From Paucibacter sp. KBW04 (GTDB taxonomy: Bacteria > Pseudomonadota > Gammaproteobacteria > Burkholderiales > Burkholderiaceae_C): DNA of 64,000 bases. The translations under genes and the position numbers were made by a program. Shown here in pieces: positions 1 through 12,302 of the stretch. The stretch covers positions 95,492 through 159,491 of the forward strand of contig NZ_QAJN01000006.1 of assembly GCF_003852425.1 (NCBI RefSeq). Reading direction: 5' to 3'. The notes beneath the pieces are model-generated. The model was not told the origin of the DNA. It searched no databases and worked only from the letters and a program-made list of their open reading frames with translations. Within the stretch, counting starts at the first letter, position 1. Every line of letters starts with the position of its first letter.

Positions 1-3000
1 TGGGACAGGGCCTTGGCTTGCAAGTCCTCAGGCACCGCCAGCGTGGCAAAGCGATGCTCCTGCACGACCGGCTCGGGTCGGTCCTGGCTGTGCAATATCA
101 CGCCCACCAATTTATCCATGTCAAACGGTTTCCCCACATGTTCATTCATGCCTGCGGCCAGGCATTCCTCCCGGTCCGAGGCCATCACATTGGCGGTCAT
201 CGCGATGATGGGCAGGCTTGTCAGCTGCAAGTCCTGCCGTATCGCACGACTTGCACTGTAACCGTCCATCACCGGCATTTGCACATCCATCAGCACCAGG
301 TCAAAAGCTTCGGGGCTGGCCCGCAAGATGTCAACCGCCACCTGCCCGTTGCCCGCCAGCTGCACGCTGGCGCCAGCGTCCTCCAGCAATTCCTGGGCAA
401 CCTGCTGGTTGTTGAGGTTGTCCTCCACCACCAGGATGCGCAGCTTGTGCAAGGGCTTGCTGAGGCCTTGCTGCAGCGCGGGTGAAGGCTCGCCGCCCTG
501 CTCGGCGCGGCGCGCCTCCTGCACCGCGTCCAGCAACATCTGCGGCGTGATCGGCTTGACCAGATAGCCATCGAGCAAGCCTTGCTCTTCCTCGCTACGG
601 CGAAGCAGCTCTTCGCGCCCCTGTGCCGTCACCATGATGATCTGGGGCTGTGGCAGGCCCGGCGCCATGCCGCGCAGACGCTGGATCATCTCAAAGCCAT
701 CCAGGCCCGAGCCCATGCGCCAGTCACTCAGCAGCAGCTCATAGGGCTCGCCCTGGGTGGCCCGCTCTTGCAAGAGGCGCAAGGCCTCATCGCCCGAGTC
801 CACCAGCTCCATGCGCAGGCCCAGGGCCCGGCCGCTGCGCCCCAGCAGCTCGCGCGCCACCGGGTTGTCGTCCACCACCAGGGTGCGCAAGGCCGGCAGC
901 TGGGCTTGCACCAGACGGGTGTCGCTGGCCTGGGCGGGAGCTTCCAGGCCCAGATTGAGGGTGAAATAGAAGCGGCTGCCTCGGCCCAGCTCGCTGTCCA
1001 GCTGCAAGGTGCCGCCCATCAAATGCACCAGGCGCTGGCTGATCGCAAGGCCGAGGCCGGTGCCCCCATAACGGCGGGTGGTGGAGGCCTCGGCCTGAGA
1101 GAAACCGGTGAAAATCTTTTCCTGATTCTCGGGCGCGATGCCGATGCCGGAGTCGCTGACCGAGAACTGCACCGCCGCCGAAATATCCCCCGGCTGCAAG
1201 GGCCGCAAAAGCTTCAGCGACAGCACCACCTCGCCTTCCTGGGTGAACTTGGTGGCATTGCCGCCCAGATTGATCAAGACCTGCTGCAGGCGCATGGAGT
1301 CGGCCACCAGCAGAGGCGGCAGCTCGGCATCCAGATCGAACAAGATGTCGATATTCTTTTGGCCCACATTGGCCGAGAGAATGACGGAGAGATCGCGGAA
1401 GAGCTGGTCGACCCGGAAGGGCTGCATGTCCAGCGCCATCTTGCCGGCCTCGACCTTGGAGAAGTCCAGGATATCGTTCAGCAAGCCCAGCAGGGAGCGG
1501 GCCGCGCCCTCGGTCTTGCTGGCGTAGTCCTTCTGGCGCGGGGTCAGCTCGGTTTTTTGCAGCAGGCGCAGCAGGCCCAGAATGGCGTTCATGGGCGTAC
1601 GGATCTCATGGCTCATATTGGCCAGGAACTGGCCCTTGGAGCGCGCCGCTTCTTCGGCCGCTTCCATGGCCAACATCATGTCGGTGATGTCGATGCGGAA
1701 GCCCACGATATGGCCGTCATCCATGCGGCGCTCGATCACCCGGTTCCAGCGCCCATTGCCCAGCTTTTGCACCAGCTGGGTTTCGCCGCTGCGGTGCGCC
1801 GTCAGGCGATTCTGAATCCAGCTTTCCTCCTGCCCCTCGCCCACCACATACTGGCCCAGATTGACGCCCAGCCGGATCACATCCTCAAACCGGGCGCCGG
1901 GCACGATCTGGTCTTCGGCGCCCTCATAAACCTGGCGGTACTTTTCATTGCAGAAGACCAGCTTGTCCTGCGGGTCGAACAGCACAAAGGCCTCGTTGAC
2001 CGCGTCGATGGAGCCGCGCAGCAAGGCCTCGGCCTTGCGCACCTCGGCCTCGGCCCGCTTGCGCGCACCGATATCGGTATAGGTGGTGACGAAGCCGCCG
2101 CTGGGCACCGGCTTGCTGCGCATCTCCATCACCAGGCCATCGGGCCGCTCACGCTCCCACTGGTGGGGCGCCAACATGCTGGCGCGTGCCACTTCCATGC
2201 TGTGCTTCATCGCCGCGTCCAGATCCAGCGTTCCGTTTTCGCCCCGGGTCCAGATCAGGCGCAAGACGTCTTCGATCGGCGACTCTTTGTCCTGAACCTC
2301 GTCCTCGCGCAGGCCATAGAGATCCATGAACATGGTGTTGTGCAGGGCCAGGCGGAAGTCCGCGTCGACAAAGGTCAGGCCGCAGGGCAGGCTGTCCAGC
2401 ACCACGCGGATCAACTCATTGCTGCGCCGCTGCTCTTCGGCCAAGCGCTTGGCCTCGCTGATGTCGTAATAGGTGGTGACAAAGCCACCGCCCAGCATGG
2501 GCGCGCCACGCACCTCGATGACCTTGCCGCTGCGGTGATGCTGCTCGAAGTGATGGACTTTTGGATTGAGCCCGCGCTGGATCAGGTCCTGGATATGGGC
2601 CTCCATGGCCTCGCCCTCGCCATAGTCGCCAAAGCTGGCGTTGTAGCGGATGAAGGACTCAAAGCGCGGCGGCATCTCCTCGAATAGATGCTCGGGGAAC
2701 TCGAACATCTCGACGAATTTGCGGTTGTAGGCGCGCAGATTGAGCTCGCTGTCGAACACGCTCAGCGCGCAAGGCAGGCTTTCCATCACGCTCAGCAAGA
2801 CCTGGTGGTTGCGCTTGCTCTCCACCTCCAGCTCACGCTGGGCGGTAATGTCCTGGTAGGTGCCGACGATGCGCATGGCGCCGTTGTCGTCAAACGAGGC
2901 CTCGCCCACCGATCTCACCCAAAGGAAACGCCCCAGATCGGTATTCAGCGCCAACTCCATATCCCAGGACTCGCTGGGATCCTTGGCCTTGTCCATGGCC

Positions 3001-4628
3001 TCTTGCAGCTTCATCCGGTCCTCGGCGGAGAAGTAAGACAGGGCCTGCTCCAGCGTCACCGGCGTACCGGGCGCGATGTCATGCAAACGGCAGGTCTGCT
3101 CTGACCAAATCAGCTCGCGTGTCTGCAGGTCGTATTCCCAGCCGCCCAGGCCGGCCAGCAGCTCCGAGCGGTCCAGGGCGGCCTGCTTGCGCAGCAGCCC
3201 TTCCTCGCTGCGCTTGCGGGCGTTGATGTCCATCAAAGTGCCGGCAATCCAGCGCGGCGCGCCGCTGGCATCGCGCTCGTAGAGCTTGCCGCGCATCAGG
3301 CACCAGATCCAGGCGCCCGACTCATGCAAAAGGCGCAGCTCGCATTCAAAGAACTCGGTATCGCCACGGCAATGGCGGGCCAACATATCGGAGGCCATCG
3401 CCATATCGTCGGGGTGGATGTAGCGCAGCCAGGTGCGCGCGTTCAGCGGCACCATATCGGCCAATTTGCGGCCGGTGATATTGGCCCAGCGCTCGTTGAA
3501 GCGGGCCTCGCCGGTCTGTTCGTTCCACTCCCAGGTGCCGACATGGGTGCCGTCGATGATGCGGGCCAGGCGTTCGCGCTGCTCGGCCAGATCGCTGCGG
3601 GCGCGCCGCGCCGCAGTGATGTCGGTGCGGATGGAGATGTACTTCTGCACCCGCCCGTTTTCATCCAGGATGGGCGCGATGATGCTGTTGACCCAGTAGA
3701 TCTCGCCATTCTTGGCGCGATTGCAGATCTCGCCCTGCCAGGATCTGCCCACCGAGATATCGGCCCATAGCTTGCGCCAGAACTCCGGCGGATGCTGGCC
3801 GGAATTGACGATGCGGTGGTTGTGGCCCAGCAACTCCTCGCGGCTGTAACCGCTGATGCGGCTGAAGGCCTCGTTGGCGTCGATGATGGTGCCGGCCGCA
3901 TCGGCCACCGAGACGATGGCGTGCTGGTGAATGGTGTCCAGCAAGGACTTGTTGATGCCCATGGAGCGCGCCAGCTCCAGCTGCACCTGTTTGCTGTCCG
4001 AGGTATCGCGGGCGATCTCGATAAAGCCGGTGTGGCGGTCCTTGTCGTCCTTCAGCGCCTGCAGCTCGGCAGACACCCAAAATCTATGCCCGTCCTTGTG
4101 CTTGTTCTGCCGCTCCCGGCGCATCAGCTGCTTGGCGACCAGCAGCTCACCCAGCTGCTGCGCTGTCAAATCGACCTCGGCGGGATCGACGGCCAGAAAT
4201 TCCGGCGCCCGACGGCCCAGCACCTCGGCCTCGGCATAGCCCGTCATGCGGGTGAAGCCCTCGTTCACCCAGGTGATACGCATCTCGGTATCCAGCAGCA
4301 TCAGCGCACTGCTGGTGCCGCGCATGGCAAAAGAGTACTGCTGCAGACGCACGCCCATCTCGCTCATCTGCGCCTGCAGGCGGCGTTCGCGCCGCAGCAA
4401 GCCCAGGCCCAGCAAGACCAAAGCCAGCAGCAGACCGATGAAAAGCAAGGCCAGGGCGGGCAGGGAGACCATCACCCTATCCTCGGGCTGACTCGCCACA
4501 GCAGCGGCACCGGCGGCGGCAAGGGCCGGCGCGGCCAGCAGCAGGTTCAGGCTCAGGCTCAGACTCAATCCCAGGCCCAGGACCTGGGCAGAAAGAAACC
4601 GGTTCCAAGACACCCAGGGTGTCCGCAT
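1..4628 (-). CDS. Multi-PAS hybrid sensor histidine kinase, 3' end cut by window edge
   Basis: Reads through the left edge with no stop, at least 1542 residues. The N-terminus has a hydrophobic leader followed by a second hydrophobic segment rich in Leu (about residues 45-70), so it is probably a membrane-anchored sensor. About seven PAS units follow; the last three resemble each other (each begins with a LPC-type or similar motif). The DHp H-box SHEIRTP has its phospho-accepting His at about residue 1007, and a GHKL ATPase domain with a GIGIAPE motif follows. Two receiver domains come next: Asp about 1302 in LSDWRM and Asp about 1448 in LMDVQMP. A C-terminal HPt domain would lie outside the window. 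The chosen ATG has GCGGAG just upstream; an in-frame ATG at 4661 is the alternative. The signal is unknown. It lies next to the metal island, but nothing in the sequence links it to metals. Confidence 0.9.
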   Translation of the reverse strand, partial: MRTPWVSWNRFLSAQVLGLGLSLSLSLNLLLAAPALAAAGAAAVASQPEDRVMVSLPALALLFIGLLLALVLLGLGLLRRERRLQAQMSEMGVRLQQYSFAMRGTSSALMLLDTEMRITWVNEGFTRMTGYAEAEVLGRRAPEFLAVDPAEVDLTAQQLGELLVAKQLMRRERQNKHKDGHRFWVSAELQALKDDKDRHTGFIEIARDTSDSKQVQLELARSMGINKSLLDTIHQHAIVSVADAAGTIIDANEAFSRISGYSREELLGHNHRIVNSGQHPPEFWRKLWADISVGRSWQGEICNRAKNGEIYWVNSIIAPILDENGRVQKYISIRTDITAARRARSDLAEQRERLARIIDGTHVGTWEWNEQTGEARFNERWANITGRKLADMVPLNARTWLRYIHPDDMAMASDMLARHCRGDTEFFECELRLLHESGAWIWCLMRGKLYERDASGAPRWIAGTLMDINARKRSEEGLLRKQAALDRSELLAGLGGWEYDLQTRELIWSEQTCRLHDIAPGTPVTLEQALSYFSAEDRMKLQEAMDKAKDPSESWDMELALNTDLGRFLWVRSVGEASFDDNGAMRIVGTYQDITAQRELEVESKRNHQVLLSVMESLPCALSVFDSELNLRAYNRKFVEMFEFPEHLFEEMPPRFESFIRYNASFGDYGEGEAMEAHIQDLIQRGLNPKVHHFEQHHRSGKVIEVRGAPMLGGGFVTTYYDISEAKRLAEEQRRSNELIRVVLDSLPCGLTFVDADFRLALHNTMFMDLYGLREDEVQDKESPIEDVLRLIWTRGENGTLDLDAAMKHSMEVARASMLAPHQWERERPDGLVMEMRSKPVPSGGFVTTYTDIGARKRAEAEVRKAEALLRGSIDAVNEAFVLFDPQDKLVFCNEKYRQVYEGAEDQIVPGARFEDVIRLGVNLGQYVVGEGQEESWIQNRLTAHRSGETQLVQKLGNGRWNRVIERRMDDGHIVGFRIDITDMMLAMEAAEEAARSKGQFLANMSHEIRTPMNAILGLLRLLQKTELTPRQKDYASKTEGAARSLLGLLNDILDFSKVEAGKMALDMQPFRVDQLFRDLSVILSANVGQKNIDILFDLDAELPPLLVADSMRLQQVLINLGGNATKFTQEGEVVLSLKLLRPLQPGDISAAVQFSVSDSGIGIAPENQEKIFTGFSQAEASTTRRYGGTGLGLAISQRLVHLMGGTLQLDSELGRGSRFYFTLNLGLEAPAQASDTRLVQAQLPALRTLVVDDNPVARELLGRSGRALGLRMELVDSGDEALRLLQERATQGEPYELLLSDWRMGSGLDGFEMIQRLRGMAPGLPQPQIIMVTAQGREELLRRSEEEQGLLDGYLVKPITPQMLLDAVQEARRAEQGGEPSPALQQGLSKPLHKLRILVVEDNLNNQQVAQELLEDAGASVQLAGNGQVAVDILRASPEAFDLVLMDVQMPVMDGYSASRAIRQDLQLTSLPIIAMTANVMASDREECLAAGMNEHVGKPFDMDKLVGVILHSQDRPEPVVQEHRFATLAVPEDLQAKALS

Positions 4629-4878
4629 GTTCTCCGCTTTCTTCCGGCCTTGAGCTTGCATTGCAAATCCCGTGCCGAGCTGGCACACAAAGGGTTCAGG
4701 GGCTTCGCTTAGTTTAGAGACAAGCCGAGAGATTCAGCAAAAGCTTTTGCGCTCTCTCTTGGTACTTGTGCCACGACTTTATGAGTTAGCCCTTGCTCTG
4801 CGTTGACTTGGCCTAGTCTCAGTCCTCAGCGGCATGCGAAAAACGTCGCTTGGATGACTTTTGCCACAGAAACGACAA

Positions 4879-4902
4879 GGGGCGGCCCGCCAAGGCCGCC
4901 CC
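4879..4902 (-). terminator. Hairpin downstream of the RND pump gene
   Basis: A perfect 9-bp inverted repeat (GGGGCGGCC at 4879-4887, GGCCGCCCC at 4894-4902) with a 6-nt loop lies 22 bp past the stop codon of the pump gene. The tail on the minus strand is only moderately T-rich, so this may be a terminator or an mRNA-stabilising hairpin. The rest of 4629-4923 shows no gene; it must contain the kinase promoter, which I could not pinpoint. Confidence 0.5.
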
Positions 4903-4923
4903 CGAAGCTATCAGTTCAAGCGA

Positions 4924-8094
<3,171 letters not shown>

Positions 8095-8105
8095 AGCGGC
8101 CCCTT

Positions 8106-9290
8106 TCAGCGGATCTGGTTGAGCAGGCTGGCGGCCTCACTCACCACCCGGTCGCCGTCTTGCAGACCGGCGGTCACCGCCACGCTGGCGCCGTCCAAGG
8201 GCTGCACCTGCACCACCCGGGGCTCGAAGCGCTCCGGCGCCGTCTTGACCCAGACCATGGCCTGATTGGCCGGGTTGCGCAGCAAGGCGGCGGCGGGCAC
8301 GGCCAGGCCTTGAATCTGGCTGCGGGTCTGCACCCAAAGCTTGAGCGTCTGGCCCAGCACCAGAGGCGTGGCCTGCGGCCAGGACTTGGCGCTGGGCTTG
8401 AAGGACAGGGGCAGGGCCTGGTCGCGCAGGCTCAGGCCCGCGCCGACAAAGTCCAGCGCCAGGCGCTGGCCACCCTGGGCCAACGTAGCGCCGGCCACAT
8501 CGCCGGCCAAGGCCGCATCAAAGGCCAGGGCCTCGACGCGCAGGCGCTGCGGGTCCACCACCTCGAACACCAGCTCCTTGGCCTCCACCACCTGGCCCGC
8601 ATGGGCGTTGGCCGATGCGATCAGCCCGCTGGCCGGCGCCCGCAAGGCCTCACGCCCTTGCAAGCCACCGCTCAGCGCGCGGCTACGCGCCTGCAGGCTT
8701 TGCAGCTCGGCCTCCAAGGCCTCGATCTCCTTGCGCGGCACGGTGTCGCTGAGTTCGCGCAAGCGCTTCAAACGCTTTTCGCCCAGCTCGGCGGCGGCCT
8801 GCAACTCGGCCACTTGGGCGCTCTGGCTGGAGCGTTCCAGCGCACCGGCGGCCGGTTCCAACCAGGCCAATACCTGGCCCTTTTTCACCGCCTGGCCCAG
8901 GCTGGGGAAGCCCTGCGGCCCCGCCTCCAGCCGGCCCGCCACCATGGCTTGCACCCGGCCGCCGGCATTGGGGTCGGGCACCACCCGGGCATTCAGCTCC
9001 ACGCTGCGTGGCAGCGCGGCCATGCGGACCGGCAAGGTGCGCAAACCCATCTGGCGCTGGGCCGGTTTGGGCAGAAACACCGCGCCGTCGGCCTGACGCT
9101 GCGGGCCCTGGCCGGGCAGGCTGGCGGCCGGTTCGTCATGGGAATGACCTTCACCGGCCAGAGCCGGGGCAGCGGGCCAGGCCAGCATGAGACCCAGGAG
9201 CAAGCCCATGCAAGGTGTTAAAGCAAAGTTCTTCTTCATCAGCGTCTTTCGATTCGGTGTTGCCACGGCGGGCTGCAGAGCGGGCTTCAT
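8106..9290 (-). CDS. CusB-like periplasmic adaptor (membrane fusion protein)
   Basis: A 394-residue adaptor linking the RND pump to a TolC-type channel. A signal peptide ending near ALA is followed by a His-rich GEGHSHDE segment. Then come a barrel-sandwich (lipoyl-like) half, an alpha-helical hairpin rich in Ala, Glu and Leu (about residues 180-240), the second lipoyl half with RAPASGLI, and a beta-barrel/membrane-proximal region ending in LQDGDRVVSE. The start at 9290 overlaps the upstream stop as ATGA and has AGGAG 8 nt upstream, which implies translational coupling. A shorter start at 9239 would also leave a signal peptide. It belongs to the same operon as the pump 11 bp downstream. Confidence 0.9.
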   Translation of the reverse strand: MKPALQPAVATPNRKTLMKKNFALTPCMGLLLGLMLAWPAAPALAGEGHSHDEPAASLPGQGPQRQADGAVFLPKPAQRQMGLRTLPVRMAALPRSVELNARVVPDPNAGGRVQAMVAGRLEAGPQGFPSLGQAVKKGQVLAWLEPAAGALERSSQSAQVAELQAAAELGEKRLKRLRELSDTVPRKEIEALEAELQSLQARSRALSGGLQGREALRAPASGLIASANAHAGQVVEAKELVFEVVDPQRLRVEALAFDAALAGDVAGATLAQGGQRLALDFVGAGLSLRDQALPLSFKPSAKSWPQATPLVLGQTLKLWVQTRSQIQGLAVPAAALLRNPANQAMVWVKTAPERFEPRVVQVQPLDGASVAVTAGLQDGDRVVSEAASLLNQIR

Positions 9291-9871
9291 GCGGCGGCTC
9301 CTGCCTTGCCCGCGCCGACGCGGCGGGCGCTGCGCCAAGCCAGCAAGGCCAGGGCCAGGATGCCCAGCGAAGCGGCGGCCCACCAAAGACGGGCGCGCGG
9401 CTTGGCTTGGGCCTCATCGGCGGCGGCTGGCTGGGGCAGCAGTTCCAGCTTTCCTTGCAGCTGCTCGCTGCGCCCCTCCAGCTGCACCACGGCGCTCAGG
9501 TCCAGGCTGCCGGGCTTGAGCGGCGCGGCCAGCGCCAGCTCAAACTCACCGGCTTCGCCATGCGCTTCTGGCTTGAGCATTTGCCCATCGATGCTCAGGC
9601 TCAGCTGGGCGCCTTGCACCGGGCGGTTGTCGTCCGCATGGTCCAGGTAGAGCGTCAGTTCCTGGCCGCTCAGCACGCCAACCAACTCGTAGTGGGCGGA
9701 GCTGAGGCTGAAGCGTTGCGGCAGGCCTTGGGCCGCAGGACTGGCTGCCGCGGGTTTGGCTTCGTCGTCGTGGCCTTCATGGGCCGATGGCGCGCTGGCG
9801 GGCAGCAGCAAGAGAAAGCTCAGGCACAGCAGGGGCCGGCGCAGCGAGCGGGAGAGGCTTGGAAATTTCAT
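9287..9871 (-). CDS. Small exported protein of the metal efflux operon
   Basis: A 194-residue protein with an N-terminal signal peptide, a short metal-binding-like HEGHDDE segment just after it, a central beta-rich domain of about 110 residues, and one C-terminal membrane helix (LWWAAASLGILALALLAW) with Arg residues after it. The layout suggests a periplasmic domain held to the inner membrane by its C-terminus. It lies between the TolC-like gene and the adaptor, overlapping the latter by 4 bp, so it is probably an accessory of the pump. I do not recognise a named family. Confidence 0.7.
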   Translation of the reverse strand: MKFPSLSRSLRRPLLCLSFLLLLPASAPSAHEGHDDEAKPAAASPAAQGLPQRFSLSSAHYELVGVLSGQELTLYLDHADDNRPVQGAQLSLSIDGQMLKPEAHGEAGEFELALAAPLKPGSLDLSAVVQLEGRSEQLQGKLELLPQPAAADEAQAKPRARLWWAAASLGILALALLAWRSARRVGAGKAGAAA

Positions 9872-9972
9872 GGGGAAACTCTCGAATATTTGAAACAGAT
9901 TGGGCGGACCCGACCCAGCCGCTTAACGAGCAGATCAAGCGGGCAGATCAAGCGGGTCCTTAGCAGCGGTCT

Positions 9973-11268
9973 TCAGCTCGGCAAAAAGCCCAAGGCCTGG
10001 CGCAAGGCCGAGCGGGCTTGCTGCAGGCGCAGGCCCGCTCGCTGGCTTTGGCGCTGGGCCTCGAAGGCCTCTTGCTCCACCCGCAAAAGCATGGGCAGAT
10101 CGCTCTGACCCAGGGCGAAGGACTTGGCGAAAAAGCCCCGCGTCTGCTGGGCCAGCGCCGCTCTTCGCGCGGCCAAGTCGGCCTGGGCCTGGGCGCTTTG
10201 CAAGCCCAAGCGGGCCTGGGCCAGCTCGGCCCGCAGCTGCATTTCCTGCTGCTGCAACAAGGCGCGCGCTTCCAGTTGCTCGGCCTGGGCATTGGCCAGG
10301 CGTGAGCGCTGGGCCGGCGCCGAGCCCAGCGGAATGCTCAGCCCCAGGGTGAGGGTTTGATTGAAGGGCTCGCCAAAGCCGCCGCGCTCCCGCGTGGTGG
10401 CCAGGCGCAGGGCCGGATTGGCCCGGTCCTGGGTCTTGAGCAAGGCGCTGGCGCGCTCGCTTAGGCCCAGCTTGTCCCGCAACTCGGCCAAGGCCGGGTG
10501 CTCGGGCGGGACGGCCTCGCTGGGCTCTGGCGCAGTGCTGGCTTCAAGCGAGGCCTCACTCGGCTCAGCGAGCTCCGCCAGGCTTTGGCCCGGCTGCAGG
10601 CCCAAGGCCAGCAGCTGCTGATGCGCCGCTTGCGCGCCGAGCCGGGCTTGTTGCAAGTCCAGCTCGGCGGCCAAGCGGGCGGATTCGGCCTGGTGCTGAT
10701 CGGCCAGGGCCAGCTCACCGGCGCTCACGCGCCGCGCCACATCGCGGTTCAGCTGCGTCGCGGCCTGCAAGCGCCCCGTCGCCAGGGCCAGGTCTTGCTG
10801 CTGCAACTGCCACTGCCACCAGGCCTCGCGCACCTGCGCCGCCAAGCGCCACCGGGCCGCCGCCAAGCGGCTGTCCAGCGCGCCTTGTTGGGCCTCGGCC
10901 AAGGCCTGGCTGCGGCCGCGCTCACCCGGCAACCACAAGGGGATCTGCATCCCCAGCTCGTACTCGCGGCTGCCTTGGGCCTGGCCGATGAAGCGGTCGG
11001 TCTTGGCCGCCAGCTCCACGCTTGGCGCATCGGCCGTCCAGGCCTGCGCCTGCTGGCGGCGCGCCGCCACGGCCTGCTGCCGGGCCGGCGCAGCGGCGGC
11101 CTCGGCTTGCAAGGTCCAGGCCTGCTCAAAGAGCTGGCTCAGGGTGATGGGCTGGGCCTCGGCCCGGCTCAGGCTAACGCCGAGCATCAAGCTCAGCGCG
11201 GCGCAGGCAAAGGCCTGCCTCCCGAGGCGCTTGCGCGCACAGCGGGACTTCAAATTCATCGAAAACAT
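9973..11268 (-). CDS. TolC-family outer membrane efflux protein
   Basis: A 431-residue outer membrane channel for the tripartite pump. After a signal peptide (ending near SRAEA) the protein is almost wholly Ala/Gln/Leu/Glu-rich coiled helix, in two similar halves, each ending in a short beta region such as TLGLSIPLG, as in the OEP family. It lacks a lipobox, unlike the second TolC-type protein on the other arm. Start chosen at 11268 because AGGAG lies 8 nt upstream; 11259 is a nearby alternative. First gene of the adaptor/pump operon, with about 100 bp before the next gene. Confidence 0.87.
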   Translation of the reverse strand: MFSMNLKSRCARKRLGRQAFACAALSLMLGVSLSRAEAQPITLSQLFEQAWTLQAEAAAAPARQQAVAARRQQAQAWTADAPSVELAAKTDRFIGQAQGSREYELGMQIPLWLPGERGRSQALAEAQQGALDSRLAAARWRLAAQVREAWWQWQLQQQDLALATGRLQAATQLNRDVARRVSAGELALADQHQAESARLAAELDLQQARLGAQAAHQQLLALGLQPGQSLAELAEPSEASLEASTAPEPSEAVPPEHPALAELRDKLGLSERASALLKTQDRANPALRLATTRERGGFGEPFNQTLTLGLSIPLGSAPAQRSRLANAQAEQLEARALLQQQEMQLRAELAQARLGLQSAQAQADLAARRAALAQQTRGFFAKSFALGQSDLPMLLRVEQEAFEAQRQSQRAGLRLQQARSALRQALGFLPS

Positions 11269-11290
11269 CCAAGCAACTCCTGCTTGCGGC

Positions 11291-11363
11291 GGACCTGCAG
11301 ACGAGGTCCGACACAGCGGGCTCAAACCATGAGCCCGCCAGCGAAGGCGAGTTCAAACTCGCC
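11291..11363 (-). other. Three tandem stem-loops between the CzcI-like and TolC-like genes
   Basis: Three consecutive perfect inverted repeats fill the 97-bp gap: GGACCT/AGGTCC (11291-11309), GCGGGCTC/GAGCCCGC (11316-11338) and GGCGAGTT/AACTCGCC (11346-11363). None is followed by a T-run on the minus strand, so they look more like mRNA processing, stabilising or attenuating structures than a standard intrinsic terminator. Confidence 0.55.
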
Positions 11364-11365
11364 GC

Positions 11366-11743
11366 TTAGGAGGCTTGGGCGTGCGGAGGGCGAATCAGGC
11401 GTTCGGGCACGCCGTGGGTGATGGAGCGCCGATACGGTGTCAACGCTGCATCCTGCATCAGCGCCGGTGCGAGTGCGTCACCGGGTGCGAGCAAGGCCAG
11501 CACACCGACATGGCAGGTCGCGCAGTCGGCGTCGAGCACGAAAAGGCTCTTGGCATCGGGCTGAGATGAATCGGCATCGCCCAGCTCAAGCAGGCTGCCG
11601 ACCGCGCCTTCATGCTTGTGCTCGTGATGCCCGATATGGCGCGAGGCCTGGCCGGACTCATGCTGGCAGGCGCTCGCCACGGCCGCCCAAGTCCATTGGG
11701 TGGTCATGATCAGCATCAGCAAAATGAGCAGCAGGCGGCGCAT
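11366..11743 (-). CDS. CzcI-like small exported metal-resistance protein
   Basis: A 125-residue protein. The N-terminus (MRRLLLILLMLI, then TQWTWAA and ACQHE) resembles the leader of the CzcI family found at the head of czc/cus-type operons in betaproteobacteria. The mature part holds HIGHHEHKHEG, a likely metal-binding His cluster, and a CATCH motif, then a conserved-looking C-terminus with many Pro, Arg and Ile. A periplasmic role in sensing or buffering metal is inferred. It heads the leftward arm and is divergent from the gene at 11835. In-frame upstream ATGs exist but would run across the divergent promoter, so the start with a clean signal peptide is preferred. Confidence 0.72.
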   Translation of the reverse strand: MRRLLLILLMLIMTTQWTWAAVASACQHESGQASRHIGHHEHKHEGAVGSLLELGDADSSQPDAKSLFVLDADCATCHVGVLALLAPGDALAPALMQDAALTPYRRSITHGVPERLIRPPHAQAS

Positions 11744-11834
11744 GGGCGGCAGTGTAAGGGCAAAGCCAGAGGGCTCGCAGGGGGGGCGGCCTTTGCCTCG
11801 GCGCGAAAAACTTCTGGCGTACACTTTGCCCGTC
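11744..11834. promoter_or_regulatory. Divergent control region of the metal island
   Basis: This 91-bp gap separates the two divergent arms and should hold both promoters. It has GGCAAAG (about 11758-11764) facing CTTTGCC (11791-11797), with another CTTTGCCC at 11824-11831, a loose inverted/direct repeat set that could bind a metal-responsive regulator. No convincing -35/-10 pair was identified, and no regulator gene for this island is present in the window. Confidence 0.4.
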
Positions 11835-12239
11835 ATGACGAACCGATTCGTGCAATTTGCCTTGGCCTGCCTATTGGCGCTGGCGCTTCCCGTGCAAGGA
11901 TTCGCGGCGCAAGCCATGCTTTTCTGCGCACCGGTTTCTTCCTCAGCGCCCCAAGATGACCGACACATGGGCTCGCACGATCACCACGCGCAAGCGGCTG
12001 ACGCGCATCATGCGCAACAGGGTGATGCGCAGTCCTCGGACATGGACCCGGCCAAGAGCCAGGGTCACGGCAAATGCAGTGCCTGCGCCTCCTGCTGCAG
12101 CGCTGCCGCCCTGATGAGCGGCATGCCCTCGCTGGCTGTCATGCCCTTGCACCAAGCCCTCAGCTCCAGCCTTCCGCGCGGCCTGGAACGGGTGATGACC
12201 GGCGGCATCGACCGACCGCCTCGGCTGGCTCGCCTCTGA
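11835..12239 (+). CDS. His/Cys-rich exported protein, metal island
   Basis: A 134-residue protein with a signal peptide (ending near GFAAQA), then a region rich in His and Asp (MGSHDHHAQAADAHH) and a CSACASCC cysteine cluster followed by Ala residues. These are plausible metal ligands. The C-terminus is short and basic. It resembles small exported proteins that accompany copper clusters in Burkholderiales, but I cannot give a family name with certainty. First gene of the rightward arm; ATG chosen because the signal peptide begins there, while a longer frame starting at 11700 would overlap the divergent gene. Confidence 0.65.
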   Translation: MTNRFVQFALACLLALALPVQGFAAQAMLFCAPVSSSAPQDDRHMGSHDHHAQAADAHHAQQGDAQSSDMDPAKSQGHGKCSACASCCSAAALMSGMPSLAVMPLHQALSSSLPRGLERVMTGGIDRPPRLARL

Positions 12240-12302
12240 TGTCCTGCCGTGCAGCCGAGTTTCGGTCTGCACGGTCTTGCCACTCTTTTTGCGAGTCTTG
12301 CC

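Noticed and set aside
582..2687. A 701-codon open frame on the plus strand
   Set aside because: It lies antisense to the hybrid kinase, whose own frame shows clear PAS, H-box and receiver motifs. The plus-strand product is a His/Gln/Ala/Leu-rich sequence without domains, a typical shadow in GC-rich DNA.
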